The notes: generated from the sequence alone by a model not told the origin. DNA of 64,000 nucleotides from Sphingobacteriales bacterium 44-61 (GCA_001898405.1 MKTW01000011.1:68801-132800); one strand, 5' to 3'. Counted from the first letter of the stretch, positions 45,701 to 55,060 are shown. Made by a program: numbers and translations.

Positions 45701-45918
45701 TCTGCGTCGTTGCGGAAGATCTTGAATGAATAACCATCAAAACGGTTGAGCCCGTCTTTAGTGCCAAACCATAAAAAGCCGTTATGGTCTTGCAGGCTAC
45801 AGATAACAGCATTATTGGAGAGCCCGTTTTCCACCTGGTAATGGGTGAAATAATATGACTGGCTTTTCGCAAAGCTGATACCGAAGACCAGTAGCATGGA
45901 CAAAAGCCAATGTTTCAT
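42772..45918 (-). CDS. HTCS-type sensor histidine kinase with two beta-propellers (split form)
   Basis: 1048-residue inner-membrane sensor. Signal peptide 1-21 (ATG at 45918 chosen; earlier ATGs add cysteine-rich residues). A run of Reg_prop blades (VICSLQDHNGFLWFGTKDGL and similar, about 12-14) makes two periplasmic propellers, followed by a Y_Y_Y domain (MEGLNKEWSYLKTNRKAYFT), a single transmembrane helix (about 750-775, LYALVITAIVLFLIRSYHRR), the H box FFTNVAHEVRTPLTLIKGPM (His828) and an ATPase with SGTGIGLALSRSLAELHKGT. The protein ends there with NLSR, without the fused receiver and AraC domains usual in HTCS. It probably senses an oligosaccharide and controls the divergent PUL. Confidence 0.93.
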   Translation of the reverse strand: MKHWLLSMLLVFGISFAKSQSYYFTHYQVENGLSNNAVICSLQDHNGFLWFGTKDGLNRFDGYSFKIFRNDADDSTSVGSNYIYSLHEGPAGILWVGCDRGLFAYDATTESFHRISKAPVTEILDIQEDSTGAIWFISRLVLYYYHPKTGAFKIFDQPGHLNVSSVCATANGDLWISSSAGTIHRLLQDGPSATGYNVFDHSGPGVNNWIEKIYDAGNGNILVGTSKQGAKLFDTRTGLYKDILNHTADEQEIFVRDFIRQSDNEYWIATESGVFIYDNSTGEYINLKKNYNNPYSISDNAVYTFCCDKEGGIWAGTYFGGINYYPKQYTSFKKFFPQSGSNAISGNAVREIVRDNEGNLWIGTEDAGLNKLQMSSGIFTHFNTSSPRHVSSSNIHGLLVYGNELWVGTFHRGLDVLDIRTGRFLRHYSAATHNLRSDFIYCFLKTKQGKLVVGTDRGLSYYNKQKDNFDFVEAAPENFYTILYEDHLGNVWAGTYADGVHWFNPQTGASGHFRYEPGKPGSLGGNRVNWIFEDSQQQLWIATEGGLCKLDPSRQQFTTYTTKNGFPSNIMYAVLEDGQNNFWVSTSKGLVRFTPANGNITVFTRAHGLLNDQFNYNSAYKDPKGRMYFGSVKGMISFHPDEFIKNDFVLPVYITGFQVYDKELAINKEGSPLQKSITYTHTITLTHNQSSFSIDFAALSYTAPDMTEYAYKMEGLNKEWSYLKTNRKAYFTKLSPGTYIFTVKASNSGGEWKCEPASLVIKILPPVWASVWAYLLYALVITAIVLFLIRSYHRRTEEKNRRKLEILEHEKEKEIYQAKIEFFTNVAHEVRTPLTLIKGPMEKVMKQIDSVPAVSNNLQIMKRNIDRLLDLTTQLLDFRKTETKGFSLNFVKANIADLITDAYIRFKPAAEQKRLSFTLESPTLFNAYVDTEAFNKIMSNLLDNAVKYAERKVHIKLVADGEQDTLFRVEVENDGYLIPPDMKEKIFESFFRIKENGKQSGTGIGLALSRSLAELHKGTLCLKEPGGNMNVFVLALPVHQEIEFNLSR

Positions 45919-46168
45919 ATAGCAGCCGGCAAATTTCATAATAGCGGAAACGAACTTACTCAAAAAACACACACAAGTAGTTATGCACGTAACATGATAC
46001 TGGCTCAAAGCCTTTACTAAACGGCAACAAGATAGTTAATCAGGCTTTTTGAGACGAATTGAGGAAAGAATGAGACGATCGGGCACTGGCTTTAAGCCGG
46101 AAAGGTTCAACTTAGATGCCAAATCGATCTGCTTTCCAAACCAAAATTTCTAACAAATAATTGCCATT

Positions 46169-49100
46169 ATGAGAAAAAGATCATTCGCACATACCTTTTG
46201 TTGTGCTTTTGCATCCATACAACAGAAGGTATACAGCACAGCCAGTGCTGTTTTACTGTTGATCGCACTGTTCTTTGCTCAATTACTATCAGCACAAACA
46301 TCCCACACAGTTAAAGGAAAAGTAACCAATCAGAAAGGCGAAGCGCTGGAAGGCGTCAGCGTTACTGTGAAAGGCGCTACTGCAGGTACCAGTACTGATG
46401 CAGGTGGTAATTACACTTTGCAGGTGCCTGATGCTCAGGCCACCCTTGTATTCAGCAACATTGGCTATGCTGATATGGAGATGTCAGTAAATGGGCAATC
46501 TACCATTAATGTGCAATTGCGACAGGGTGCTACTGACCTGGGCGAAGTGGTAGTGGTAGGTTATGGTTCACAACGTAAAAAAGATCTTACAGGTGCAATA
46601 GCGGTAGTGCCTGTGGAAGAAGTGACCAAGCGTCAGGCAACCACTATCGGCGAAGCAATGCAGGGCCTTGCTTCGGGCGTACTGGTCCGTGGCGGCGGCC
46701 AGCCTGGTTCAGAAGCCAGGGTGGAGATCCGTGGTTTAAAAAATCTTACCGGCACCAATCCGCTTTATGTGATCGATGGCCTGGTCACTACTGCCAATCG
46801 TGATTTTAATCCCAATGATGTTGAATCCATCCAGATATTGAAAGATGCTTCTGCAGCGGCGATCTATGGCTCACGTGCTGCCAATGGTGTGATCATTATC
46901 ACTACTAAAAGGGGTAGGAAGGGACCGATGAAAGTTGATTTTGCTGCCAAATCAAGTATACAAACCACACCGCGGTATGATCTGGCCGGTAAAGATGAAT
47001 TTGTGAAGTTGAACTATATGGCCTATGATAACGCTGGTGTTCCCCGTCAAAACCTGAACCTGGATGTAAATACCGACTGGCAGGATGCCGCGTTTCAAAC
47101 AGGTAATATGCAGGATTATAATGTGAGCTTCTCTGGTGGTGGCGACAATGGCAGTTATCTCGTATCAGCCAATTACTTTGATAACAAAGGAACGGTGATC
47201 AGCACTGGTTTCAAACGTCTTGGTTTGCGTGTGAATGCACAGGGTTCAAAAGGTATTTTCAGTTTTGGAGAGAACCTTGCCCTTACCAATGCCAGAGCAG
47301 ATGAAATGTCGGGCAATCCCTATGCAGATGTAGTACGCCTGCTGCCCACTATTCCTATATATGATGCAGCAAATCCCGGTGGTTATGGTTATGGCAGTGA
47401 AAGCCGTGCACGCACGTTTGGTACTAACCCCGTAGCTATTGCGGATCTGGAAGACCGCACCAATGAGAACTTCCGTGTCCGTGGCAATATATGGGGAGAA
47501 CTGAAACTCCGCCCCTGGTTGAAATACCGCCTGAACCTGGGTTATGAAACAAGCGCTGACAATTATCAGTATAAAAGAAAAGAAGGCAACTGGACATTGA
47601 ACCAGGCTTATGATCCTGCTATCTATAACGAGAACAGGGCACGTTGGCAAACTATGCTCGTGGAAAACACCCTTTCTTTTAGTGAGCGGTTTGGTAAACA
47701 TTCTGTGAATGCTATTGCGGGTCAAACCTATCAGCGTGATAAATACGGACAGGTATGGGGCACGAAGCGGAACATTCTTCAAAACTCTTCATCCGGTTCC
47801 TATTACTGGGTGCTTGATCAGGGCAGTGAGCCACAAACTGGCGGTTATCTCCAGGAAGCGATCCTCTTATCTTACCTGGGAAGGGTAGAATATAATTTTG
47901 ATGATAAATACCTGTTGAATGGTGTGATCCGCTATGATGGATCTTCCCGCCTTGGCCGCAATGATCAGTGGGGCACATTCCCTTCTGTGTCAGCAGCCTG
48001 GCGAATCAGTAATGAAGAATTCTTTAAAGTGAAATGGATCAATGATCTGAAGATCCGTGCCAGTCATGGTACACTGGGCAGCAGCAGCAATCTCGGTTAT
48101 TGGGATTACCTGCCGGTGATCAATACCTTCTCCACTATTGCTATGGGAACAGGTCAGAACACATTCCCGGGTGCTACACAGGTGAGGCTGGCCAATCAGG
48201 ACCTGCGCTGGGAAAAGCTTACACAAACAAATTTTGGTTTCGACGCTACCGTGCTGGATAATAAATTATCGCTTACTGCAGAGTATTTCATTGCTAAAAC
48301 AACCGATGTGCTGACCTATATGCCCATCCTTATGACAACAGGCAATGATGGTGGTAACCCTGCTGTGAATGCTGCCAGCTTACGTAATACAGGCTTTGAG
48401 TTTTCTGCTACCTATAAAGGGAAAGCAAAGGATTTCAATTATTATATAACGGCTAACCTGACCACACTGAAGAACAGGGTATTGAATCTTGGCTATGGAC
48501 GCAACGATATATTCACCGGTACAACTGTCACAAAGGTTGGCAGTTCCGCTGCAATGTGGTACCTGCTGGAAACCGACGGTCTTTTCCAGACTCAACAGGA
48601 AGTAGATAATTATAAGAACAAGGATGGGATAGTGATACAACCTGCAGCTAAGCCCGGTGATATCCGTTTTGTTGACCATAATGGGGATGGACAGATCAGC
48701 AATGATGATAAAGTGGTGCTGGGCAGCCCCTGGGCTGATTTTGAACTGGGGTTGAACATGGGTGCTTCTTATAAGAATTTTGATCTTACCATGAACTGGT
48801 TTGGCTCTTTTGGCTCAACTGTGTATAACGGTTACAGAAGCCTGGTTGACCGGTTTGATGATAACTCTAATTACCGTGCCGGCATCAAACCCTGGACTCC
48901 TGATAATACCAATACTGATGTGCCCCGTGCCTATTATGGCTCCACGCTCAATTCAAGAGGGGACAGCAACCGCTGGCTGGAAAGCGGAACTTTTATGCGA
49001 CTGAAATTTATCAGCCTCTCTTATCGTCTGCCTGCATCATTCGTAAAACGCATTGGTTTTGCAAATGCACAGGTGACACTATCCGGTCAGAACCTCATCA

Positions 49101-49225
49101 CCATTACCAATTTTGGCGGACTTGATCCTGAGTTCAATAACTCGAATATGTTTGAGAGGGGTGTATACAGTTTTCAGTTCCCCAATCTGAAAATGTATTC
49201 AGCCGGTTTGCAGTTTGGATTTTAA
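46169..49225 (+). CDS. susC: SusC-family TonB-dependent receptor (second locus)
   Basis: 1018 residues with a long signal peptide (about 1-46; basic start, then VLLLIALFFAQLLSAQ). CarboxypepD_reg-like domain (about 47-130: TVKGKVTNQKGEALEGVSVT), then DLGEVVVVGYGSQRKKDLTG and plug with EIRGLKNLTGTNPLYVIDGL, and a barrel of about 750 residues with HNGDGQISNDD (EF-hand-like loop). It imports oligosaccharides with the SusD lipoprotein encoded 39 bases downstream. It is divergent from the HTCS-type sensor gene across a 250-base gap, the usual layout for direct regulation. No exact promoter element was seen in that gap. Confidence 0.95.
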   Translation: MRKRSFAHTFCCAFASIQQKVYSTASAVLLLIALFFAQLLSAQTSHTVKGKVTNQKGEALEGVSVTVKGATAGTSTDAGGNYTLQVPDAQATLVFSNIGYADMEMSVNGQSTINVQLRQGATDLGEVVVVGYGSQRKKDLTGAIAVVPVEEVTKRQATTIGEAMQGLASGVLVRGGGQPGSEARVEIRGLKNLTGTNPLYVIDGLVTTANRDFNPNDVESIQILKDASAAAIYGSRAANGVIIITTKRGRKGPMKVDFAAKSSIQTTPRYDLAGKDEFVKLNYMAYDNAGVPRQNLNLDVNTDWQDAAFQTGNMQDYNVSFSGGGDNGSYLVSANYFDNKGTVISTGFKRLGLRVNAQGSKGIFSFGENLALTNARADEMSGNPYADVVRLLPTIPIYDAANPGGYGYGSESRARTFGTNPVAIADLEDRTNENFRVRGNIWGELKLRPWLKYRLNLGYETSADNYQYKRKEGNWTLNQAYDPAIYNENRARWQTMLVENTLSFSERFGKHSVNAIAGQTYQRDKYGQVWGTKRNILQNSSSGSYYWVLDQGSEPQTGGYLQEAILLSYLGRVEYNFDDKYLLNGVIRYDGSSRLGRNDQWGTFPSVSAAWRISNEEFFKVKWINDLKIRASHGTLGSSSNLGYWDYLPVINTFSTIAMGTGQNTFPGATQVRLANQDLRWEKLTQTNFGFDATVLDNKLSLTAEYFIAKTTDVLTYMPILMTTGNDGGNPAVNAASLRNTGFEFSATYKGKAKDFNYYITANLTTLKNRVLNLGYGRNDIFTGTTVTKVGSSAAMWYLLETDGLFQTQQEVDNYKNKDGIVIQPAAKPGDIRFVDHNGDGQISNDDKVVLGSPWADFELGLNMGASYKNFDLTMNWFGSFGSTVYNGYRSLVDRFDDNSNYRAGIKPWTPDNTNTDVPRAYYGSTLNSRGDSNRWLESGTFMRLKFISLSYRLPASFVKRIGFANAQVTLSGQNLITITNFGGLDPEFNNSNMFERGVYSFQFPNLKMYSAGLQFGF

Positions 49226-49264
49226 TAGCAGCGCATCAATATTTAATATAACTAATTGCACTAT

Positions 49265-50800
49265 ATGAAACAGTTTATAAGATTAACAATAGCCATAAGC
49301 GTGATGGCATGTATAATGCCTTCCTGTAAAAAGGACCTGCTTAATGTGGATAATCCCAATACCATTACAGAAGAGCAGTTCTGGAAAACAGAAGCTGATG
49401 CGGAAAAAGGCATCAATGCAGCTTATGCCATGTTCTACAAACCTGGTGGCTGGGCACGTTGGATCTATTTCCGTCTTGATCTTACTTCCGATGAAGGTTG
49501 CAGCAAAAGTCCATGGATCGAGCTGGCCGACTGGACACGTTTCCAGTATGTGAATTATAATTTCTGGGAAGGTAATGCGATCACCTGGCGGGATACCTAT
49601 AAAGCGGTTTTCCGTTGCAACCAGGTACTGGCCAATGTTCCCGATATCCCTTTTACGGATAACAGCAAAAAAGATCTGATACTGGCACAGGCTAAATTCC
49701 TGCGTGGGTTACATTATTATTATGCAGCTATTATGTGGGAGAACATTCCATTGGTACTGGAACCTTCAAAGCCGGATGATCTTCCCCAGCAATATCCGTT
49801 GGCAGAAGTGTGGACACAGGTGGAAAAAGATTTTACAGAAGCACTGGCTGTGCTGCCCGTGCAATGGGATGATGGAAATGTAGGCCGCCCTACCAAAGGT
49901 GCTGCGAATGCTTTTCTTGCCCGCACATTTATGCAACAACATAAATGGCAGCAGGCTAAAACCGCACTGGACTATTTCTTTACCGGTGCTGGCTCCGGCA
50001 AATATGACCTGATGCCGAATTTCCAGGATAATTTCGTTCACACCAGTGAAAACAATAAAGAGTCTGTATTTGAAATACAATTCTCTGATGTAAACAAAGG
50101 AGGCGATGGCGACGACCCCAACCAGAACATGGGAAGCCACCGTGCACAATTCTTTGCTCCCCGCGGCATTGGCTGGAGTGATGGCCAGGCGCGTTACTGG
50201 TTGGTCAACGAATTCAAAAAAGAAAAGACCGCAAGCAACAGCCTTGATCCACGGTTGCGTTATTCTTTGTTCTATCCCGCACTGCAGGCCGATTTTGGCG
50301 ATAAAGTGTATGGCCGCAACTGGGAATGGAATAATGATGAAGCCTGGTTCAGGAAATACCAGCGTGATTACTTCCGCACCAATGAAGATTATTTTTCCCA
50401 GGATAACTTCCGTATGGTCCGCTTTTCCGATGTGTTGCTGATGTATGCGGAAACATTGAATGAGCTTGATCAAACAATTACTGCAGCAAAATATGTAGAC
50501 AGCGTGCGTGCCCGTGTAAATATGACTCCGCTGGCCATGGCACATCCTGATGCACTGCTGAGTAAAGATGCTTTTCGTGAGCGCTTAAAAACAGAACGGG
50601 TACTTGAACTTTGTGGTGAAAGCGTACGCTGGGCTGATCTGAAACGCTGGGGCGACCTGGAAACACAGACAAAAGTGAACCTCGTAGCACAAAGAGATCC
50701 TGACTTCAACAATTTTGTGGTAGGCAAGCATATACGGCTACCGATACCTCAAACAGAGGTGCTCAATAATCCCAACCTGGACCAAAACGACAAATATTAA
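49265..50800 (+). CDS. susD: SusD/RagB-family lipoprotein (second locus)
   Basis: 511 residues. Lipobox IMPSC (Cys about 21) followed by KKDLLNVDNPNTITEEQFWK, the common opening of mature SusD proteins. TPR-like helices include LILAQAKFLRGLHYYYAAIM and AANAFLARTFMQQHKWQQAK; the end has RERLKTERVLELCGESVRWA DLKRWG and VVGKHIRLPIPQTE. The lipobox start at 49265 was chosen over a TTG at 49256. A surface lid for SusC; ligand unknown but inferred from the neighbouring GH43 and GH5-like enzymes. Confidence 0.95.
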   Translation: MKQFIRLTIAISVMACIMPSCKKDLLNVDNPNTITEEQFWKTEADAEKGINAAYAMFYKPGGWARWIYFRLDLTSDEGCSKSPWIELADWTRFQYVNYNFWEGNAITWRDTYKAVFRCNQVLANVPDIPFTDNSKKDLILAQAKFLRGLHYYYAAIMWENIPLVLEPSKPDDLPQQYPLAEVWTQVEKDFTEALAVLPVQWDDGNVGRPTKGAANAFLARTFMQQHKWQQAKTALDYFFTGAGSGKYDLMPNFQDNFVHTSENNKESVFEIQFSDVNKGGDGDDPNQNMGSHRAQFFAPRGIGWSDGQARYWLVNEFKKEKTASNSLDPRLRYSLFYPALQADFGDKVYGRNWEWNNDEAWFRKYQRDYFRTNEDYFSQDNFRMVRFSDVLLMYAETLNELDQTITAAKYVDSVRARVNMTPLAMAHPDALLSKDAFRERLKTERVLELCGESVRWADLKRWGDLETQTKVNLVAQRDPDFNNFVVGKHIRLPIPQTEVLNNPNLDQNDKY

Positions 50801-50810
50801 CGTGTCACTA

Positions 50811-51803
50811 ATGAATAAACAAACAATGATCCTGTATGCTTCTCTGTTGGTGTTGATGACGATGTGCACAAAGAACAAGGAGGCACAAAGCGGAACAGGC
50901 ACTCCTTCCTGGCAGCCTGTTTCGCTCGCCGATCCTTTTGTACTGAAGCATGAAGGCATGTATTATCTCTATGGAACATCCGGTTCCAACCCTGATGAAG
51001 GTATTCCGGTGTATAAATCCACTGATGGAAAAAACTGGGAAGGACCGGCGGGCAAGGCAGGTAATGGATGGGCGCTTGCAAAAGGGCAATCCTACGGCAC
51101 TACAGGATTTTGGGCACCGGAAGTGTTTTACCGTAACAACACTTTCTACATGTTCTATACCGCTAATGAACATATTGCCGTTGCTACCAGTGATTCGCCG
51201 TTAGGCCCATTTAAACAAAGCGATCAGCAACCGTTGCATACAGAAAAAGAAATCGACCCGCATGTATTTGTTGATGATAATGGGAAAAGCTATTTGTATT
51301 TTGTCCGGTTCGATAATGGCAACCGTATTTTTGGAGCTGAGTTGAATGACGACTGGAAGTCGATAAAGGAAAATACGATTGTTCCCTGCATCTCGCAAAG
51401 CCAGGAATGGGAGATCGTTTCAGGTGCGCAATGGCCGGTAACGGAAGCTCCGGCTATGCTGAAACATAAAAACCTGTATTATCTGTTTTATACGGCTAAT
51501 GATTTCAGAAGCCCTGCCTATAATGTGGGATATGCTGTATCTGCTTCACCATTGGGCCCTTTTACCAAGTATGCAGCTAACCCGATCATTCCAAAAACGG
51601 ACAATATACAGGGTACCGGTCATAATGCATTTGTTACAATAGGAGATAATCTGGTGATGTATTATCATGCTCACAACAGCCCGCAGCATGTGGCACCGCG
51701 CCGTACACTATTCAGCACCTGCCAGTTTATAGCCGGAAGTGATGGAGTTGATGTATTGCAGGTAAATGAAAACAAGCAGGTGCCGGTTACTCAAGTTCAA
51801 TAA
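50811..51803 (+). CDS. GH43 glycosidase lipoprotein
   Basis: 330-residue five-bladed propeller enzyme (glycoside hydrolase family 43). Lipobox LMTMC. The three acids are in place: LADPFVLKH (base Asp41), EIDPHVFVDD (Asp149) and TEAPAMLKH (acid Glu212), along with GTTGFWAPEVFYRNNTF and SFTATHNSPQHV-like VMYYHAHNSPQHV. GH43 enzymes are alpha-L-arabinofuranosidases, endo-arabinanases or beta-xylosidases; the residues here do not tell which. It follows SusD by 10 bases; the next gene starts 25 bases later, so it is part of one operon. A GTG at 50802 would add three residues and is not preferred. Confidence 0.9.
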   Translation: MNKQTMILYASLLVLMTMCTKNKEAQSGTGTPSWQPVSLADPFVLKHEGMYYLYGTSGSNPDEGIPVYKSTDGKNWEGPAGKAGNGWALAKGQSYGTTGFWAPEVFYRNNTFYMFYTANEHIAVATSDSPLGPFKQSDQQPLHTEKEIDPHVFVDDNGKSYLYFVRFDNGNRIFGAELNDDWKSIKENTIVPCISQSQEWEIVSGAQWPVTEAPAMLKHKNLYYLFYTANDFRSPAYNVGYAVSASPLGPFTKYAANPIIPKTDNIQGTGHNAFVTIGDNLVMYYHAHNSPQHVAPRRTLFSTCQFIAGSDGVDVLQVNENKQVPVTQVQ

Positions 51804-51828
51804 TATAAATCCTGAAAATTTAAATAGC

Positions 51829-53013
51829 ATGAAGTTAATCCGACTTTCCGGGCTTTTATTGATAGCCGGTATTTTAATTTATTCAACAGCATGTAATGAA
51901 CAGGGGAAGGAAGAGGAAAAGCAGCAAGCTGCACAACAGAAAACTACCACCGGTCGTGGAGTATGGACCAAAGAGCAGGCCAATGCATGGTATAGTAAAC
52001 AACCCTGGCTGGTAGGTTGCAATTTCATTCCAAGTACTGCTATCAATGAACTGGAAATGTTCCAGGCAGAAACTTTTGATACAGCTACGATCAACCGTGA
52101 GCTGGGTTGGGCCGCAAGTATCGGTATGAATACTGTTCGTGTGTACCTGCACGATCTCTTATGGAAGCAGGATGCAGCGGGATTTCAGAAGAGACTGAAT
52201 ACGTTTTTGGAAATAGCCAGCCGTCATCATATCAAGCCGGTATTCGTATTGTTCGATTCCTGTTGGGATCCCTTTCCTAAACTGGGCAAGCAGCGTGATC
52301 CCAAACCTTTTGTGCACAATTCAGGCTGGGTGCAAAGTCCCGGTTATGAAGCGCTGAAAGATTCAACCGAATATCCCCGCCTGGAAGCATATGTAAAAGG
52401 AGTGGTGTCAGCATTTGCCAATGATGAGCGCATACTTGCATGGGACCTATGGAATGAACCAGACAATACCAATAATACTGCTTATGGTAAAGTGGAGTTA
52501 CCTAATAAAGGCGACTACGTGCTGCCGCTGTTGGAAAAAACCTTTGAGTGGGCGCGTTCTGTAAACCCATCACAGCCGCTGACATCAGGCGTATGGGCTG
52601 GCGACTGGTCATCACCAGAGAAACTGAAGCCTATTGAAAAACTGCAATTGGACCAGTCAGACATCATCACTTTCCATAATTATGAAAATGGTGAGGAGTT
52701 TGAAAAGCGGATCAAATGGTTACAGCCTCTTGGCCGACCTATTATTTGTACAGAATATATGGCCCGTGGCAACAACAGCTATTTTGAAAGTTCATTACCC
52801 ATTGCTCAAAAATATAAAGTGGGAGCTATCAATTGGGGGTTGGTAGATGGCAAGAGCCAGACCAAGTATGCCTGGGATAGCTGGACTAAGCAATACAATT
52901 CTGAACCTCCATTATGGTTCCACGAAATTTTCCATACCAATGGGAAACCCTACAGGGAAAAAGAAGTTGAGTTGATCAGCAAATTGACAAGTGAGGCAAA
53001 TGCGATGAAATAA
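51829..53013 (+). CDS. GH5-like (clan GH-A) glycoside hydrolase lipoprotein
   Basis: 394 residues. Lipobox YSTAC (Cys about 22) then NEQGKEEEKQQAAQQKTT, a long flexible linker. TIM barrel with GMNTVRVYLHDLLW, HHIKPVFVLFDSCWDPF, AWDLWNEPDNTNN (acid/base Glu210) and PIICTEYMARGNNS (nucleophile Glu309), the two Glu layout of clan GH-A. Bacteroidota members with this sequence style are commonly labelled cellulase or 1,4-beta-xylanase. The subfamily and substrate cannot be fixed without alignment. In the window it lies between two GH43 genes (gaps 25 and 10 bases), so probably acts on a hemicellulose or arabinan-type polymer. Confidence 0.85.
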   Translation: MKLIRLSGLLLIAGILIYSTACNEQGKEEEKQQAAQQKTTTGRGVWTKEQANAWYSKQPWLVGCNFIPSTAINELEMFQAETFDTATINRELGWAASIGMNTVRVYLHDLLWKQDAAGFQKRLNTFLEIASRHHIKPVFVLFDSCWDPFPKLGKQRDPKPFVHNSGWVQSPGYEALKDSTEYPRLEAYVKGVVSAFANDERILAWDLWNEPDNTNNTAYGKVELPNKGDYVLPLLEKTFEWARSVNPSQPLTSGVWAGDWSSPEKLKPIEKLQLDQSDIITFHNYENGEEFEKRIKWLQPLGRPIICTEYMARGNNSYFESSLPIAQKYKVGAINWGLVDGKSQTKYAWDSWTKQYNSEPPLWFHEIFHTNGKPYREKEVELISKLTSEANAMK

Positions 53014-53023
53014 AATCATTACA

Positions 53024-55060
53024 ATGAAAGCCCTTTCAATTATAGCAGCCATGCTGTTCTGCATCAGCACAGCTGCTCAGCAAAAGATCATCAATCCTGT
53101 TATTGATCTCGATTTCCCAGACCCTACGGTTATCCGCACCAATGGTAAATATTATGCTTATGCTACCAATCCCAACCGGCGTGGGAAAACATTACACATA
53201 CAGGTGGCGGGCAGCACTGATCTGCAAAACTGGGCCATTATAGGTGATGCATTGCCGCAGAAGCCGTCCTGGGGCAGCCATGACTTCTGGGCACCGCATG
53301 TAATATATGATCAGCAGATCAAGAAGTATGTACTCTTCTATTCAGCAGAATCAGTAGATACAACATTGGGTAAATGCCTGGGTGTGGCATACGCGGATAA
53401 ACCCGAAGGGCCTTTTGTTGATAAAGGCACACCACTGATCTGTGGTGAAACTTTTGTGAACATAGACCCTATGGCTTTCATTGATCCTGTCAGTGGCAGG
53501 AAGTTACTGTACTGGGGTTCGGCTCATAAGCCGATCAAAGTGCAGGAGATGACAGACGATTGGAGTGCTTTCAAACCAGGTTCCTCCCCCAAAGACCTGA
53601 TCTTTCCTGCCCGCGAAAAAAAATATGATCGATTAGTGGAAGGTGCCTGGGTGGATTATTATAATGGCAAATACTATCTGTATTATTCCGGAGATAATTG
53701 TTGCGGGGCCAATCCCAGCTATGCTGTGTTGGTGGCACGGGCTGATAAACCCGAAGGGCCCTTTATTACATTGGGTGAAGAAAACGGAACAGGCAGCAGT
53801 GTGGTGCTTGAAATGAACGAGCACTGGATAGGTCCTGGACATAATTCCATTTTTACTGATGCAAAGGGTAATCGTTATATCGCTTATCACGCCATTGCTG
53901 CGAAGCCAGGAGAAAAAATAACAGGGGATATCCGTGTGTTCCTGATCGATCCTGTTGAATACAGGAATGGCTGGCCTGTTGTAAAACGGCAAAACGGTTC
54001 ATCTATCTCCTGGACAGATTCAGTTGATGTTCGGAATGTACCTGTATTTGAAGACAAAGGAAAAGTATCTGAAGCAGGTGGTACCAGTGGGCGTAGTCAT
54101 GGAAGATATGGAGCTCAATATGGAAGACTGCTGCCATTGAAAGGCAAAACATGGCTGGCTGGTTATACCATAAGCCGCAATAATGGCTATGCTAAAGAAC
54201 CCGATGGCGGGCTGGAACTGGAAATCGCCCGAAGTGATGATAATGGCAGGAATTGGAAAGCTATAGCCACCCTTTCTGATCCTGGAAGGGACCTGGACAA
54301 TGCACAACTGATCCAGTTGGCTGATAAAAGCATTTTGCTGTCGTGCAGGTCAGTACGCTGGCAGGAATCGTATCGCCTTTATGTTTATCGAAGTACGGAT
54401 AATGGTCTTAGCTGGACAAAGCTCAGCACTATCGATGCCAATGAAGGAAAGCCCGGAGAACTGGGCAAACCTGATAAAGGTGTATATGAGCCCCATTTTT
54501 ATATGCTGCCTGATGGTCGTTTGGCCGTTATGTATGCAAGTGAAAAACATGTTACAGACAGTGTTTCCTACAGCCAGATCATCTCACAAAAAATATCACC
54601 GGACCAGGGAAAGACCTGGGGGCATGAAATATGGGTGGCTTATGAACCTGGTCATCCTGAATCAAGACCGGGTATGCCTGTGTGGACACGGATGAAAAAT
54701 GGCCAGTATATCGTGGTATATGAAATATGCGGGCCTGAAAAATGTAATGTCTATTATAAGACCAGCAAAGACGGCTTTACATGGCCGGTTGGATTGGGTA
54801 CGCCGATCCCCAACCAATGGGCCGGTCCGTATATCCTGTCATTATCGGATGGTAGATTGATCGTTACTTCCAATAAAAGCAATATTTCCATCAGCGATGA
54901 TTATGGAAAGCACTGGCATACTACCAGTGCTGCCTGGAACAGGACCTTATGGCCTTCTATTTATCAAAGTGGTAAAAAAGAAATAATGGTGGTTAATTCT
55001 GCTGCACGCCCGGAGGGAGGGCATGCTATTAAAGTACGCATTGGACAGGTATCTGAATGA
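53024..55060 (+). CDS. GH43 fused to an Asp-box (sialidase/GH93-like) propeller
   Basis: 678 residues with signal peptide 1-18. Residues 20-330 are a GH43 propeller: DLDFPDPTVIRTNGKYYAYA (Asp33), SHDFWAPHVIYD, NIDPMAFIDP (Asp148) and VEGAWVDYYNGKYYLYYSG (acid Glu206). Residues 350-678 form a second propeller with four Asp-box-like turns, SDDNGRNWKA, STDNGLSWTK, SPDQGKTWGH and SDDYGKHWHT, as in BNR/sialidase and GH93 exo-arabinanases. The likely role is arabinan or arabinoxylan cleavage by two domains; activity of the C-terminal one is inference. It closes the operon after the GH5-like gene with a gap of 10 bases. Confidence 0.85.
   Translation: MKALSIIAAMLFCISTAAQQKIINPVIDLDFPDPTVIRTNGKYYAYATNPNRRGKTLHIQVAGSTDLQNWAIIGDALPQKPSWGSHDFWAPHVIYDQQIKKYVLFYSAESVDTTLGKCLGVAYADKPEGPFVDKGTPLICGETFVNIDPMAFIDPVSGRKLLYWGSAHKPIKVQEMTDDWSAFKPGSSPKDLIFPAREKKYDRLVEGAWVDYYNGKYYLYYSGDNCCGANPSYAVLVARADKPEGPFITLGEENGTGSSVVLEMNEHWIGPGHNSIFTDAKGNRYIAYHAIAAKPGEKITGDIRVFLIDPVEYRNGWPVVKRQNGSSISWTDSVDVRNVPVFEDKGKVSEAGGTSGRSHGRYGAQYGRLLPLKGKTWLAGYTISRNNGYAKEPDGGLELEIARSDDNGRNWKAIATLSDPGRDLDNAQLIQLADKSILLSCRSVRWQESYRLYVYRSTDNGLSWTKLSTIDANEGKPGELGKPDKGVYEPHFYMLPDGRLAVMYASEKHVTDSVSYSQIISQKISPDQGKTWGHEIWVAYEPGHPESRPGMPVWTRMKNGQYIVVYEICGPEKCNVYYKTSKDGFTWPVGLGTPIPNQWAGPYILSLSDGRLIVTSNKSNISISDDYGKHWHTTSAAWNRTLWPSIYQSGKKEIMVVNSAARPEGGHAIKVRIGQVSE

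Noticed and set aside
49766-50545. 259-residue minus-strand open frame inside the second SusD gene
   Set aside because: Antisense to a well-supported SusD with its conserved C-terminal signature; the antisense protein is His/Ile/Cys-rich with no recognisable motif.
51766-51829. Upstream start of the GH5-like protein overlapping the GH43 end
   Set aside because: The ATG at 51829 begins a proper lipoprotein signal, while the upstream start adds a non-signal leader overlapping GH43.
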